Positions 19,433-27,744 of a stretch of DNA of 64,000 nucleotides are shown here, piece after piece; within the stretch, counting starts at the first letter, position 1; each line of letters opens with the position of its first letter. The notes beneath the pieces are model-generated. The model was not told where the DNA came from and did not search any database. It was given only the letters and a program-made list of their open reading frames with translations. The DNA lies in assembly GCA_020050835.1 (NCBI GenBank), contig JAGVKB010000097.1, forward strand, positions 1-64,000, given 5' to 3'. This stretch comes from Candidatus Obscuribacterales bacterium. Its GTDB lineage: Bacteria; Cyanobacteriota; Vampirovibrionia; Obscuribacterales; Obscuribacteraceae. The position numbers and the translations under genes were made by a program.

Positions 19433-20077
19433 ATGCATTCGGAAAAAACATCAAAGGCAGCCGGAAGCTCAAATCAGGACTATGCAACCAGCATTGCAAT
19501 GGCTGCGGCACAGCTAGCCTTTCTCGATGAAATGCGTGACATTACTGCGCAGGCTTCCGGCAATTACAACTTGATTTCGGATCTCGGGCAGATTCAACAG
19601 ATTACGCTTCCACCCGACTGGTCGGCAGGCCAGACCGAATTCAATCGAGTCGGCAGCAGCGCCTTTCGGGAGTATCATCCGCCCGGTCAAGACGCGGTGC
19701 ATTTCTGCTTTTACTATCGCGGGCTGCGCACCGGCGCATCGGCTGGCAATGCCTTTCGTGAAACTCTGGACAAGCCGGACCAAACCTTGAGCACGGCAGA
19801 CCTTGCCGCACTCAGCCAGACGCTCCGCAATAAAGATCCCGAAACCTTCACGGTCTTTCAGGCCTGCACAAGGGAGATCAACGGCAAGAAAGTGCTTTTG
19901 GTGGAAGGCAGCTTTTTCAAGGGACAGCCCAATCAGGTCGATACTCTGGCGGTCTACATCGATTCAGACGGCACCGGCACAGCCGTTCAAGAGCTTCAAT
20001 ATCAAGCCACGCCCGAAGAGTATCCGCAATACCGCCAGCAAGTCGAAGCGGCTTTGCAATCAATTCACTGGAAATAG
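19433..20077 (+). CDS. Hypothetical protein next to the LysM/peptidase-like gene
   Basis: ATG 19433 has GAGGA upstream. The protein of 214 residues is soluble with no signal peptide or membrane helix. It contains ISDLGQIQQITLPPDWSAG, YHPPGQDAVHFCFYYRG and a late VDTLAVYIDSDGTGTAV; no family is recognised. It starts 41 bases after the 1065-residue LysM protein on the same strand, so the two are probably cotranscribed. A cognate chaperone or immunity partner would fit that position, but this is only inference from location. Confidence 0.7.
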   Translation: MHSEKTSKAAGSSNQDYATSIAMAAAQLAFLDEMRDITAQASGNYNLISDLGQIQQITLPPDWSAGQTEFNRVGSSAFREYHPPGQDAVHFCFYYRGLRTGASAGNAFRETLDKPDQTLSTADLAALSQTLRNKDPETFTVFQACTREINGKKVLLVEGSFFKGQPNQVDTLAVYIDSDGTGTAVQELQYQATPEEYPQYRQQVEAALQSIHWK

Positions 20078-20090
20078 CCAGCATCGCTCC

Positions 20091-20147
20091 AGTTCAAAGC
20101 GTTCGACAGAATTAATCAAATTCAATCTCTGCCTTTGAACTTTTTTT
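20091..20147 (+). terminator. Likely Rho-independent terminator
   Basis: AGTTCAAAG at 20091-20099 is exactly complementary to CTTTGAACT at 20133-20141, and the stem runs directly into a T tract (20141-20147). The 33-base loop is long, so efficiency is uncertain. It would end the LysM transcript ahead of the thioredoxin-like gene. Confidence 0.5.
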
Positions 20148-20230
20148 CTTTCTTGAGCGTCCTTCATAATAGAGGTAACCGAAGGTAATCTCTACGTATG
20201 GTCATCGGTGCCGCCGGGGAGCCACTTACT

Positions 20231-21295
20231 ATGAAGAACTTTCTCCTTTCTGTATTACTTGCCAGCAGCATTCTGGCTGGTCCGCCGGCCGAATCCCGCC
20301 CGCGCATTCTGACCGGCGAAGTATCACAAGAGCGTGTGTTCGACCTGACCAACAAGATTCACTGGTACAGCTCGCTCAATCAGGCCGAGTCGGTGGCGCG
20401 CCAGCAAGGTAAGCTCGTGTTCTGGATCCATATGCTCGGCAGTTTAGACGGCGCAACATGAAGCGCCGGCAATAGCCTGAGAGCCGTGTCGCTCTCGACG
20501 GATCCCGCCTTTTCAGCGCTGAAGAACAACTTTGTCTGCGGCTACCGCGATATCTCAGATCAATCCTATGCCGGTGTCTCCGGGCTTCACAAGCCGACCG
20601 GTCAGGCGATCAACACTACCAATGGTGCCGGACCGCATAACCTGCAACTTTTTATTCTCTCGCCCGAAGGAGTAGTCCTTACCTGCCTGCCTGGCTATTG
20701 GAACTCTTCGGATCTCGTACGCGAGATGCAACTGGCCGTTAAGCTTAACGAGGTTTGGCACAATCAGACTTTGACGCGCTCGCAAAAGGATGCCATGTTC
20801 CGTCAGATGCACTTGTCCCATGTCGAACAACATCCGGGCGACATGGTCTTTCGCAGCAAGATGCAGGGCTTCGATCAAAAGTATGAGGCCAAAAACCGTC
20901 TTTACGCCTCCGACTGCATTCGCAACCCATCGTTAATCACCGACCCGAGTGCCAAGAAGCTGCCCCAGGAAGCATTTAAGACTACCGACGAGATCATGCA
21001 CCAGCGTATGGCATCACGCCCGTTTCAACCGTATGACCGGTTTGACGTCGCCGCTTATGTCGATTACGGGCGACCGATTTATGACAAGCATGAAGACTAT
21101 CGTAACGCCAACGGCGAATTGATGGCCGATCGAGATCCCAAGTCAGAGCCGCGCATCGGCAATCTGCAGGCGATCAAGCGCAACCGCCGCCAGACCGCCA
21201 ATCGAACCGGTGGTTGGAACGGAGTCAGGTACTACGGCGGCAATTCAGGCCGAGCCGCGTATCGCAACGCCATGCACGCTGCCTACGGTCAGTAG
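20231..21295 (+). CDS. Thioredoxin-like secreted protein with one in-frame TGA (candidate selenoprotein)
   Basis: Two open stretches (20231-20458 and 20462-21295) share one reading frame and are separated only by TGA at 20459-20461. ATG 20231 starts a signal peptide (MKNFLLSVLLASSILAGPP). The segment before the TGA (IHWYSSLNQAESVARQQGK, LVFWIHML) is the beta-alpha-beta start of a thioredoxin-like fold. The TGA, codon 77, falls where the first redox Cys of such proteins normally sits, followed by SAGNSLRA and later ALKNNFVCGYRDI. Read through, the protein has 354 residues and ends 0 bases from the convergent P450 gene. A hairpin with SECIS-like geometry lies at 20479-20496. Selenocysteine is the attractive reading; a nonsense mutation or a base error (for example TGC to TGA) are the alternatives. 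Confidence 0.7.
20476..20501 (+). promoter_or_regulatory. SECIS-like hairpin downstream of in-frame TGA
   Basis: GAGAGC (20479-20484) pairs perfectly with GCTCTC (20491-20496) around the six-base loop CGTGTC. T20478-G20497 adds a wobble pair, and CC-GG can pair beyond a two-base bulge. The apical stem begins 18 bases after the TGA and has a G among the first two loop bases. Both properties match the known description of bacterial SECIS elements (apical stem-loop about 16-37 bases downstream). Confidence 0.5.
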
Positions 21296-22519
21296 CTAGA
21301 ACTCTACCGGCAACACCTTCATCCCGCGCAAAGCGAAGGGCAGGCGATGCTCGAGCTTGGCTCCGGTCAACTTGAGATTGGGCAGGCGATTAATGAGAGT
21401 GCTGACTGCAATCTGACCTTCGGCCTCCGCCAGCGATGAACCCAAACAATGATGAATGCCCAAGCCGAACGAAATATGCTTGTTTTCAATGCGAGTGATA
21501 TCGAACACATCCGGGTTTTCGAATTGAGCCGGATCACGATTGGCCGAGCCGATTAAGATGATCAGCATATCTCCTTTCTTGATCTGCTGTCCGTTTACTT
21601 CAAGATCGGCCGAAGCCAACCTCCGCATCATTTGGACCGGACTTTCATAGCGCAAGAATTCGTTGACGGCGCTGTCGATTAGATCGGGCTTCTGCCTTAA
21701 GAGCAAAAGCGACTCGGGATGAGTGAGCAAGAGATAGATCGAGTTGCCGATCAAGTTGACCGTCGTCTCGTGGCCGGCAACCAGCAATAAGACGCAATTG
21801 CCTAAGAGTTCTTCTTCGGTCAGCTTGCTGCCTTCTTCCTCGGCGCGCACCAGAGCGCTGATCAGATCATCTTGTGGACTCCTACGGCGTTGCTCCACAA
21901 GCGGTTTCAAGTATTCAATCAGTTCATCATTGGCTTTGTTGGAGGCTCCCATGTGAGCGATATTGAAGGAGGGCTCCAGCGCCTCAGTCATTGCATGCGA
22001 CCAAGCTTTGAATCTTTCTCGGTCAGCGGCGGGAATACCGAGCATTTCAGCGATTACCGTCACCGGCAGCTGAAATGCGTAATCAGCCACCAGATCGCAG
22101 CTCCCTTGAGCAGCGAAACCGTCGATCAAAGAGTCGGCGATTTTCTGAATGTGCGGGCGCAACCTGGCTACCATCGCCGGTGTAAATGCTCTATTTACCA
22201 GCGATCTCAGCCGCGTATGATCCGGCGGATCTTGATTGAGCATCCAGCCCATTTTGGATTTGATCGCCGGAATCATCTCCATTCCCAAGCGCAAGAGCGG
22301 ATTGAACTGGCGCCAATGCTGCAGCTCTTTGCCATAACCAAGATTGCGCAAAATAGCGTTGGCTTCTTCATAGCGGCTGATCAACCAGTACTTTCCCTTC
22401 TCGCTCCAAAAAACAGGAGCCTCCTTGCGCAGACGATCGAAAGTCGGATACGGGTTCTCGAGAAAGTCCGCATTTAATGGGCGCAACGGATCAACGATTG
22501 AAGCGACCGGCTTGGCCAT
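21296..22519 (-). CDS. Cytochrome P450
   Basis: This is a soluble bacterial P450 monooxygenase of 407 residues, the usual size. ATG 22519 has AGGGGG eight bases upstream and gives MAKPVASIVDPL; longer in-frame starts exist. Diagnostic motifs are the I-helix oxygen-activation motif VAGHETT, the K-helix EFLRYESP (ExxR), and the haem loop FGLGIHHCLGSSLAE with ligand Cys358. The sequence resembles CYP107-like hydroxylases of secondary metabolism, but the substrate cannot be read from it. No ferredoxin or reductase gene is adjacent. It is convergent with the candidate selenoprotein, with no spacer. Confidence 0.95.
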   Translation of the reverse strand: MAKPVASIVDPLRPLNADFLENPYPTFDRLRKEAPVFWSEKGKYWLISRYEEANAILRNLGYGKELQHWRQFNPLLRLGMEMIPAIKSKMGWMLNQDPPDHTRLRSLVNRAFTPAMVARLRPHIQKIADSLIDGFAAQGSCDLVADYAFQLPVTVIAEMLGIPAADRERFKAWSHAMTEALEPSFNIAHMGASNKANDELIEYLKPLVEQRRRSPQDDLISALVRAEEEGSKLTEEELLGNCVLLLVAGHETTVNLIGNSIYLLLTHPESLLLLRQKPDLIDSAVNEFLRYESPVQMMRRLASADLEVNGQQIKKGDMLIILIGSANRDPAQFENPDVFDITRIENKHISFGLGIHHCLGSSLAEAEGQIAVSTLINRLPNLKLTGAKLEHRLPFALRGMKVLPVEF

Positions 22520-22862
22520 GGCATCCCCCTGATTTGAGTAATCTGTCATTGTACTAAGGTCGAATCGGATTACATTAAAGCCCAACTTCATATCTTGCAA
22601 TTCGCCTAATCTGCTAACGGTTCCAGTCGATCGAAAGGAATCAAAAGTGACGCACCACGCGCTTCCCTCGGCGGCACCAACATAACAGCTAGGGAGGCCC
22701 GGGCGTGTACCTTTGAAAAAAGGCAATGCCGACAGCAGCTAAGTAGTTCGCTTAGCAGTCAGCAGCAAAGTAAAAGTCAGATAGACGGTCCGAGCATCTT
22801 TGCTTGGACCGTCTCAATCTGTTTTGGTGCCCGTACAGCCTGCACGGGTAAGCTGGGCTTTA
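22520..22862. other. Intergenic region between P450 and a small Ser/Gly-rich gene
   Basis: About 340 bases with no convincing gene. It holds the P450 ribosome site at its left end, an in-frame open extension upstream of P450 that I regard as leader, and a long hairpin at 22783-22814. A weaker hairpin (CCCGT...ACGGG) lies near 22831-22853. Confidence 0.5.
22783..22814 (-). terminator. Hairpin terminator for the small Ser/Gly-rich gene
   Basis: AGACGGTCCGAGCA at 22783-22796 pairs with TGCTTGGACCGTCT at 22801-22814 with one G-T pair and a four-base loop. Read on the minus strand it follows the stop at 22863 and is succeeded by a short T-rich stretch. Confidence 0.55.
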
Positions 22863-23135
22863 TCAATTGGGGCAGCTGCCGCTTCCCTTACCCGACGAAT
22901 CCCCGCCGGAATAGGCCGTATCTCCGCCTCCGCCTGAGTAAGAGAGCATGCTGCTGGAATCTCCCAACATCTTCCCGACCTCGGAGCTGGAGCTGGGGCT
23001 GGAAGCAGACTTGGCGGCATTGACGTCTGAAGCGCTGACCGCTGCATCAAAATTGCCTGCCCCGCCTTCGCCCGCCTGGCCGGTCTGGCTATCACTTCCA
23101 TATTTATTGAAATCCGATCCGTCACCATATGGCAT
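22863..23135 (-). CDS. Small Ser/Gly/Ala-rich protein
   Basis: The ATG at 23135 has GAAGG ten bases upstream. The 90-residue product is very low in complexity: many Ser, Gly and Asp, with GEGGAGNFDAA, SASSPSSSSEVG and YSGGGGDTAYSGG, ending GSCPN. It has no signal peptide or membrane helix and is probably disordered. No family is recognised. The hairpin at 22783-22814 would terminate it, which supports a real transcript. It is 91 bases downstream of ovoA on the same strand. Confidence 0.5.
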   Translation of the reverse strand: MPYGDGSDFNKYGSDSQTGQAGEGGAGNFDAAVSASDVNAAKSASSPSSSSEVGKMLGDSSSMLSYSGGGGDTAYSGGDSSGKGSGSCPN

Positions 23136-23226
23136 GGTTTCAAAACCTTCAATTTAAATCTAGTAAGACGCACACCCGAATGAACACACAATAGTGGTCA
23201 TTCGTGTCAAAAGTGTGACTTCGAAT

Positions 23227-25641
23227 CTAGTCGCTAATTCTGCGCCAGACAGTGGCTAGCGCCACAATGTACTGGTACTTTCGACTATGCTCTTTGATCA
23301 CAAGCGGCATGTCCTTCTTTTCCAGTAACTCGAAATCAGCTCCCAGCACCGCAAGCAGCCTATCTTCCGAATGCACCGGCTGTCCGTTGGGAGTGAAAAA
23401 TCCGCCCAACCAGACATCGCGCGGTGTAAATCGCTCCATCCAGGTAAAAGGTGTGGTGACAACCAGCAATCCACCCTTTCTGACTATACCTCGCATGCCG
23501 CCCAGGCGTGAAAGACAAGCCATCGGACTGGGCAGGCGGCAGAGCAGATTTCCCAGCAGCACTGCGTCAAAGTCGTGATACTCGGCAGGCAATGAACATG
23601 CATCAGCTCGACGGAAGTTGACCGCTTTTCTTGCTGCGGGCGGCACAAAGACCGAATGACTGGAAAAAAGTTCGCCTTCTTCCTTGCATCGAAAGCTAAT
23701 TTCACCCAGGCGCTGAATTCTCTTGGCGGTCTCGATAAACTGCTCGCTCAAATCGACCGCTTCAACTTGATTGAAGACTTCGCCAAGAGCAAAGGATGCA
23801 CCGCCAACCGAACAACCCAGATCGAGCGCGCGTTCGGTTGGGATATCCAACCGCCTGCACCAATCGATAGCAAGCTCGGCGCAACGAACCGGAAAGCGGG
23901 TCGCATCGACCGGTCCGAACGCAAACGGCATCTGAGAGTCAGCCGCACAAAAATGTAGCGTGAGATACTCAGCAAGCGATTGTTCCGTTTCGTACGGGTT
24001 AACGGTATCAGCAGTATCGCCGATTTTGACTGCCCCACCGTCGCCGCCATGCACGCAGTAAGCCACTCTAAAACCTGCTTGTTGGAAAAAATGCGGACGG
24101 AAGTGGAATCTCGCCCAGGATGATGCTTCGTCACCGGTGCTGGCAAACGAGCCGCCCAAAATCATTTGATGCTGACCGTCATAACACGGCGTGCTGAAAT
24201 CATCGTAATAGCGATGAACACGGAAATTGGGCAGCGGGTTGAAATGGTCCTCGCACCATTGCCAGGCGTTGCCGAAAACGTCGCATATTGGTTGGTCTTC
24301 CTGTGAATCGACCGGACTCTCCGACCCCCAGCGCAGATTCAGATTGCCTACAGGCGACTGCGAAGCCGGCTCGTCCTGAGCGGAATAACCGACTGCCTGG
24401 CGCATCCGGCTATGCTCGGATTCAGTAATCAGACGGTAAGCAACAGCGCTACCGTCCCTTTCGGCGCGCCAGCGACAATAAGCTTGAGCCTCGTGATAAT
24501 TGACGAGCACCGGCCATGACCAAGGCATAGCAATAAGCTCGAAGCAAGTACGCAGTTCAAAGCGATTCGATCCAGAAGGACCAATGGGATACCAGAAGGT
24601 CGGCCATTTGACATTCCGGAAACTGCGCCACCGCCAACCGGCGTCGGACCAGTATCGCTCATCGAGATAGCCACCGTCGGCGACGAACTGCCAGAACTCG
24701 CCGTTGCTTGTCAATTGACGACTGACTTCAAACGCGCTGACTAAATCCTGACGCAAACCGTACTCATTGTCCCAGCCAAAAGTAGGCCATTCCGCCGGCT
24801 TGCCCAAAACGACCTGCCCGGCCGGTACCGATACAAACTCATTGGCCGGATACTCCTGCCCTTTGCGCGGATGCTTCACCTCGGTAGGCACAGCCTTAAC
24901 CGAGGGGTGAAGCACCGGCCAGGCATTTGGGCGCCGGACAAGGTCCAGAGGCAGTTCACGAATCAAGACTGATGACGTCTCAATATGGATACGCTCATGC
25001 TCGAAGCTCATGAACAAAGCCCAAAGCTGATCGGTAGGCCCAATCGCTCGATGACCATCGGCAAGCCCTGGATGGCTGTTGATCAGGGTCGAAACGAGCT
25101 CATAGACCTGGCGGCGATAGCTCTTCAGGTCATCGATCGCCGGCCACTCGAATTCGTTTTTAGTCATGTCGTCCCAAGACATTTCATCGACGCCGGTCTC
25201 GAATAAGCGCTCGTAATCAGGATGGATGCCAACTTCTATCAATTCTGCCACTCGCAATTTATTAACATAGAGAGCGGCGGGGTGCGTGTAGTAAAAGGCC
25301 ATCGGATGGCGTAAACCGTGGTAAGGCGGACGATAGAACGCCTCCTCCCCAATCAGTGATGAGAAGAGCGTCTCGGTCAAAGTCCAACCATTGTCAAAAT
25401 AATCCAACACTTCCTGGCGAGTGCAAGTTTTCAAATTCGGGGTCGGCAACGCTGAGATCTTGTTATCTTCTCCTACGCCCGGGCACTGCCCCGGCAGTGG
25501 CAGCTTTCCCGTCCACCAATCTTGATCTTTGGGAAAGTTCAAATTGAGGCGCGACCGGCCAAGATTGCGCAGCCATCCATCCGCGCTTGCCGGCGCTCGC
25601 GATGGTAAGAGACCGAGATTAGGATTTCTGCCGTCAGCCAT
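23227..25641 (-). CDS. ovoA: 5-histidylcysteine sulfoxide synthase / mercaptohistidine N1-methyltransferase (OvoA)
   Basis: OvoA joins cysteine to C5 of histidine as a sulfoxide using non-haem iron and O2, and methylates mercaptohistidine; the product pathway makes the antioxidant ovothiol. ATG 25641 is used (TTG 25647 is alternative), giving 804 residues. The order is a DinB-like domain with RHPMAFYYTH and the iron motif EHERIHIE (HxxxHxE, near residue 215), an FGE-sulfatase-like domain from VPAGQVVLGKP (about 270) to GFRVAYCVHGG (about 545), and a methyltransferase starting NPYETEQSLAEYL with motif I ALDLGCSVGGASF. The full fusion and the NPYET start fit OvoA rather than EgtB. A PLP-dependent sulfoxide lyase, needed to finish the pathway, is not in the window. 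Confidence 0.92.
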   Translation of the reverse strand: MADGRNPNLGLLPSRAPASADGWLRNLGRSRLNLNFPKDQDWWTGKLPLPGQCPGVGEDNKISALPTPNLKTCTRQEVLDYFDNGWTLTETLFSSLIGEEAFYRPPYHGLRHPMAFYYTHPAALYVNKLRVAELIEVGIHPDYERLFETGVDEMSWDDMTKNEFEWPAIDDLKSYRRQVYELVSTLINSHPGLADGHRAIGPTDQLWALFMSFEHERIHIETSSVLIRELPLDLVRRPNAWPVLHPSVKAVPTEVKHPRKGQEYPANEFVSVPAGQVVLGKPAEWPTFGWDNEYGLRQDLVSAFEVSRQLTSNGEFWQFVADGGYLDERYWSDAGWRWRSFRNVKWPTFWYPIGPSGSNRFELRTCFELIAMPWSWPVLVNYHEAQAYCRWRAERDGSAVAYRLITESEHSRMRQAVGYSAQDEPASQSPVGNLNLRWGSESPVDSQEDQPICDVFGNAWQWCEDHFNPLPNFRVHRYYDDFSTPCYDGQHQMILGGSFASTGDEASSWARFHFRPHFFQQAGFRVAYCVHGGDGGAVKIGDTADTVNPYETEQSLAEYLTLHFCAADSQMPFAFGPVDATRFPVRCAELAIDWCRRLDIPTERALDLGCSVGGASFALGEVFNQVEAVDLSEQFIETAKRIQRLGEISFRCKEEGELFSSHSVFVPPAARKAVNFRRADACSLPAEYHDFDAVLLGNLLCRLPSPMACLSRLGGMRGIVRKGGLLVVTTPFTWMERFTPRDVWLGGFFTPNGQPVHSEDRLLAVLGADFELLEKKDMPLVIKEHSRKYQYIVALATVWRRISD

Positions 25642-25778
25642 TTCCAACTACTCTGGAGACCCCAACTCAAAGAATGCAAAATGGGCAAATTGATCTAAAG
25701 CATAGCAAGCATACATATTAGCGATGAACATTCCATTAAGAAACTGCTCGCACTCCCAGCTCTTCGTCAAAGTCAGGA

Positions 25779-26351
25779 TCAAGTAAGCGCGTCGCCATTC
25801 AGCTGCATCAAGTGAAAGGCCACAATCACCAGAGCATGCGTAATTACCCCCGCCTTCAACAGCTCGGGAATGCGCTCGATCGGCACCAGTCTCAAAGCGA
25901 TCATTTCAGTGCCGCTGCCGTCGAAGGACGGCTGCTCGATCTGGCGTGCATTGCGCGCCAGATAAGTGTCGCAAACATTGCTCTGGATTGCTGGATTGGG
26001 GTGAATCCGCCCGAGCGAAACCCAGTCATCCGAAACGTAACCGGTCTCTTCCAAAAGCTCTCTAACAGCAGCATCGACTGGAGAAGAATCAGTCGGATCG
26101 ACCATGCCTCCCGGTATTTCCAAGGTAACATGACCGACACCGTGACGGTACTGCTCGACCATCACAACTTCTCCGGCGGCCGTAACTGGAATAACATTGA
26201 TCCAGTTGTGCGGATGAAGAACGTAAAAGCTATGCAACTTTTCGCCTTCGTCTTGAGCGCGGCGAGAATTGTTACGGCTGACCGAAAAGACTTTGCAATC
26301 AGCTACAAGCTCTGTGGAGACAGTTCTCCACATCAAAGCAGAGTTATCCAT
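25779..26351 (-). CDS. Nudix hydrolase, ADP-ribose pyrophosphatase-like
   Basis: ATG 26351 gives 190 residues; an upstream TTG at 26387 is also in frame. The Nudix box is visible as GGMVDP followed by AAVRELLEETGYV (REUxEExGU), with a slightly longer spacer than the textbook G(x5)E. The preceding VMVEQYRHGVGHVTLEIPGG is typical of ADP-ribose pyrophosphatases (EQYR...LE.PAG). It probably hydrolyses ADP-ribose or a related nucleoside diphosphate sugar. It is separated from ovoA by about 140 bases. Confidence 0.88.
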   Translation of the reverse strand: MDNSALMWRTVSTELVADCKVFSVSRNNSRRAQDEGEKLHSFYVLHPHNWINVIPVTAAGEVVMVEQYRHGVGHVTLEIPGGMVDPTDSSPVDAAVRELLEETGYVSDDWVSLGRIHPNPAIQSNVCDTYLARNARQIEQPSFDGSGTEMIALRLVPIERIPELLKAGVITHALVIVAFHLMQLNGDALT

Positions 26352-26552
26352 GGCAATACCAGATGTCGGTTTCGACAAAAGTCGCAACGAGTTAAGCGAT
26401 CATAACAGATGTCAGGCAGAGCAACCAGTTGAAATTGCTAACCGACGCGTTGCCAAGTGGCGCTGTTCAGGCGACAGATGGTCTTGCGCAAAGGTCGCAA
26501 ACCACCGACTCCGCACCATATACGGTGCCCAAAGACTGGTGCCGGCCCGGAC

Positions 26553-26723
26553 TTAACCGTCATCGCCATTGGTAAGACTTTGAGCGAGCGAGCCGTCAGA
26601 ATCGTCAAGCCAATACCGCTTATAGATATTCCATTCGCTTTTGTCGGTGGTGAAATCAGCATAGGGCGCAATTCCGGCGAAAACAGACAATTGCGCCCGC
26701 TTATCCTCGAGCCCGCGTTTCAC
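26553..26723 (-). other. Out-of-frame C-terminal continuation of the GH18-like gene
   Basis: Shifting frame by one base at the C6/G6 run (26723-26728) opens 56 more codons beginning VKRGLEDKRAQLSVFAGI and continuing PYADFTTDKSEWNIYKRYWL. This reads like the last strand and helix of a GH18-type barrel (GxAxYAxxTTDxxEWxxYxxxWL). The in-frame ending (GGETRARG) looks unlike any barrel end. The stop of the continuation is TAA at 26555-26553. An inverted repeat of ten base pairs (26664-26673 with 26689-26698) lies inside it. Confidence 0.65.
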
Positions 26724-27744
26724 CCCCCACCAGCGCCATCAACAGATTCTCGGCATGCTTTTGATGGGCTCTGGTCAGATCTTTATACGTCGGCACTCCA
26801 AGAATCACTTTGCACTGCCGATTGACCTTGGCGACCGCAGCAGTCACTCTGAATGCTTCCTGGGATACAAGACAAACATAACTTCTCGGAAAGATGGAAA
26901 CGGTGTCATAGCACATGACGGCGATTTGATCGCAAACACGAGCGAGCGGAGCGTAATACTTCGAGCTCCAGAGCACCGGCGCGGCGATCGACAAAATCTT
27001 CCCCGGTTGAATTGAGTTGCGCGTAAGCGACAGCAGCTGCAAAAAATAGGGATCGCCGTCCTTACAGATCTCATAGTCCCATTGCACGCCGTCGAACCCG
27101 CAAACATCCGTCAACCAGCGCGCTTCTTCCGCCATCGTCTTTCTGACGTTAAGCAGGCGTAAATCGACTTCGCCACCGGCGCTCGGGCTGACCGCGCCGA
27201 CCCAAGCGACAGCCTTTACTTGCGGCGCCCGCTCTTTCAAGTAGCTAAGCATCTGCGCTGCTTGCTCAGGATTATGATGTCTGAGCTTCCCGCTTTTGTT
27301 GATGTCTCTGACATGAAAGTACGCGTACTTAACCTGGGCGGCAGTAAGGCGATCGACCATCAGCTGGCGGTCTTTGTCGTCGGACTTTCCCAGGTACCAG
27401 CGAGACCCCAGCCAGAGTCCATTTTCGCCCCGATTGAAGACCTTGGTCGCCGGTTTGACCAGAACCGGATAAAAGAAGAAATCGGCGAGAGCGGCCACTG
27501 CCACCGAAAAGATGATGAGCGGGATTGTCACTGAGACAGTGCGAACGATTTGAGATCGGTTTCTGCCTTTACGTGTCAATTTCCAAGCCCCACTTGAGAT
27601 CTGCTCAATTTTAAGCAGGTTCTCCTGCACAGTCAGTCTTACCAAATTTTTCAGTTTACCGCACCCTCGACCGCGCTTGGAAGCGCCGAAAGAGCTCCAC
27701 CTTGATGGTAATCTGGCAACAGTCGAGCCGGTGGAGCCATGCAC
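26701..27744 (-). CDS. GH18-like TIM-barrel protein, membrane-anchored, frameshifted near its C-terminus
   Basis: A single transmembrane helix (IPLIIFSVAVAALADFFFY, about residues 74-92) precedes a barrel domain outside the membrane. AYFHVRDINKSG, VKAVAWVGAVSP and CGFDGVQWDYEICKDGDPY follow. The last has the D/E pattern of GH18-type active-site strands (FDGVxWDYE), so a glycan-hydrolysing or binding role is likely. The first about 50 codons overlap the divergent channel gene start and are doubtful; the true start may be a GTG or TTG downstream. The frame appears broken at a run of six G (26723-26728): one base fewer would add 56 residues that complete the barrel. This could be a sequencing error, a phase-variable homopolymer or a recent lesion. 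Confidence 0.75.
   Translation of the reverse strand: MHGSTGSTVARLPSRWSSFGASKRGRGCGKLKNLVRLTVQENLLKIEQISSGAWKLTRKGRNRSQIVRTVSVTIPLIIFSVAVAALADFFFYPVLVKPATKVFNRGENGLWLGSRWYLGKSDDKDRQLMVDRLTAAQVKYAYFHVRDINKSGKLRHHNPEQAAQMLSYLKERAPQVKAVAWVGAVSPSAGGEVDLRLLNVRKTMAEEARWLTDVCGFDGVQWDYEICKDGDPYFLQLLSLTRNSIQPGKILSIAAPVLWSSKYYAPLARVCDQIAVMCYDTVSIFPRSYVCLVSQEAFRVTAAVAKVNRQCKVILGVPTYKDLTRAHQKHAENLLMALVGGETRARG

Noticed and set aside
22814-23191. Minus-strand 125-codon frame overlapping the Ser/Gly-rich gene
   Set aside because: It lies in another frame of the Ser/Gly-rich gene and has no start signal; the chosen frame has a ribosome site and terminator.
26438-26825. Small frames on both strands between the Nudix and GH18-like genes
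   Set aside because: The out-of-frame continuation of the GH18-like gene explains most of this interval better.
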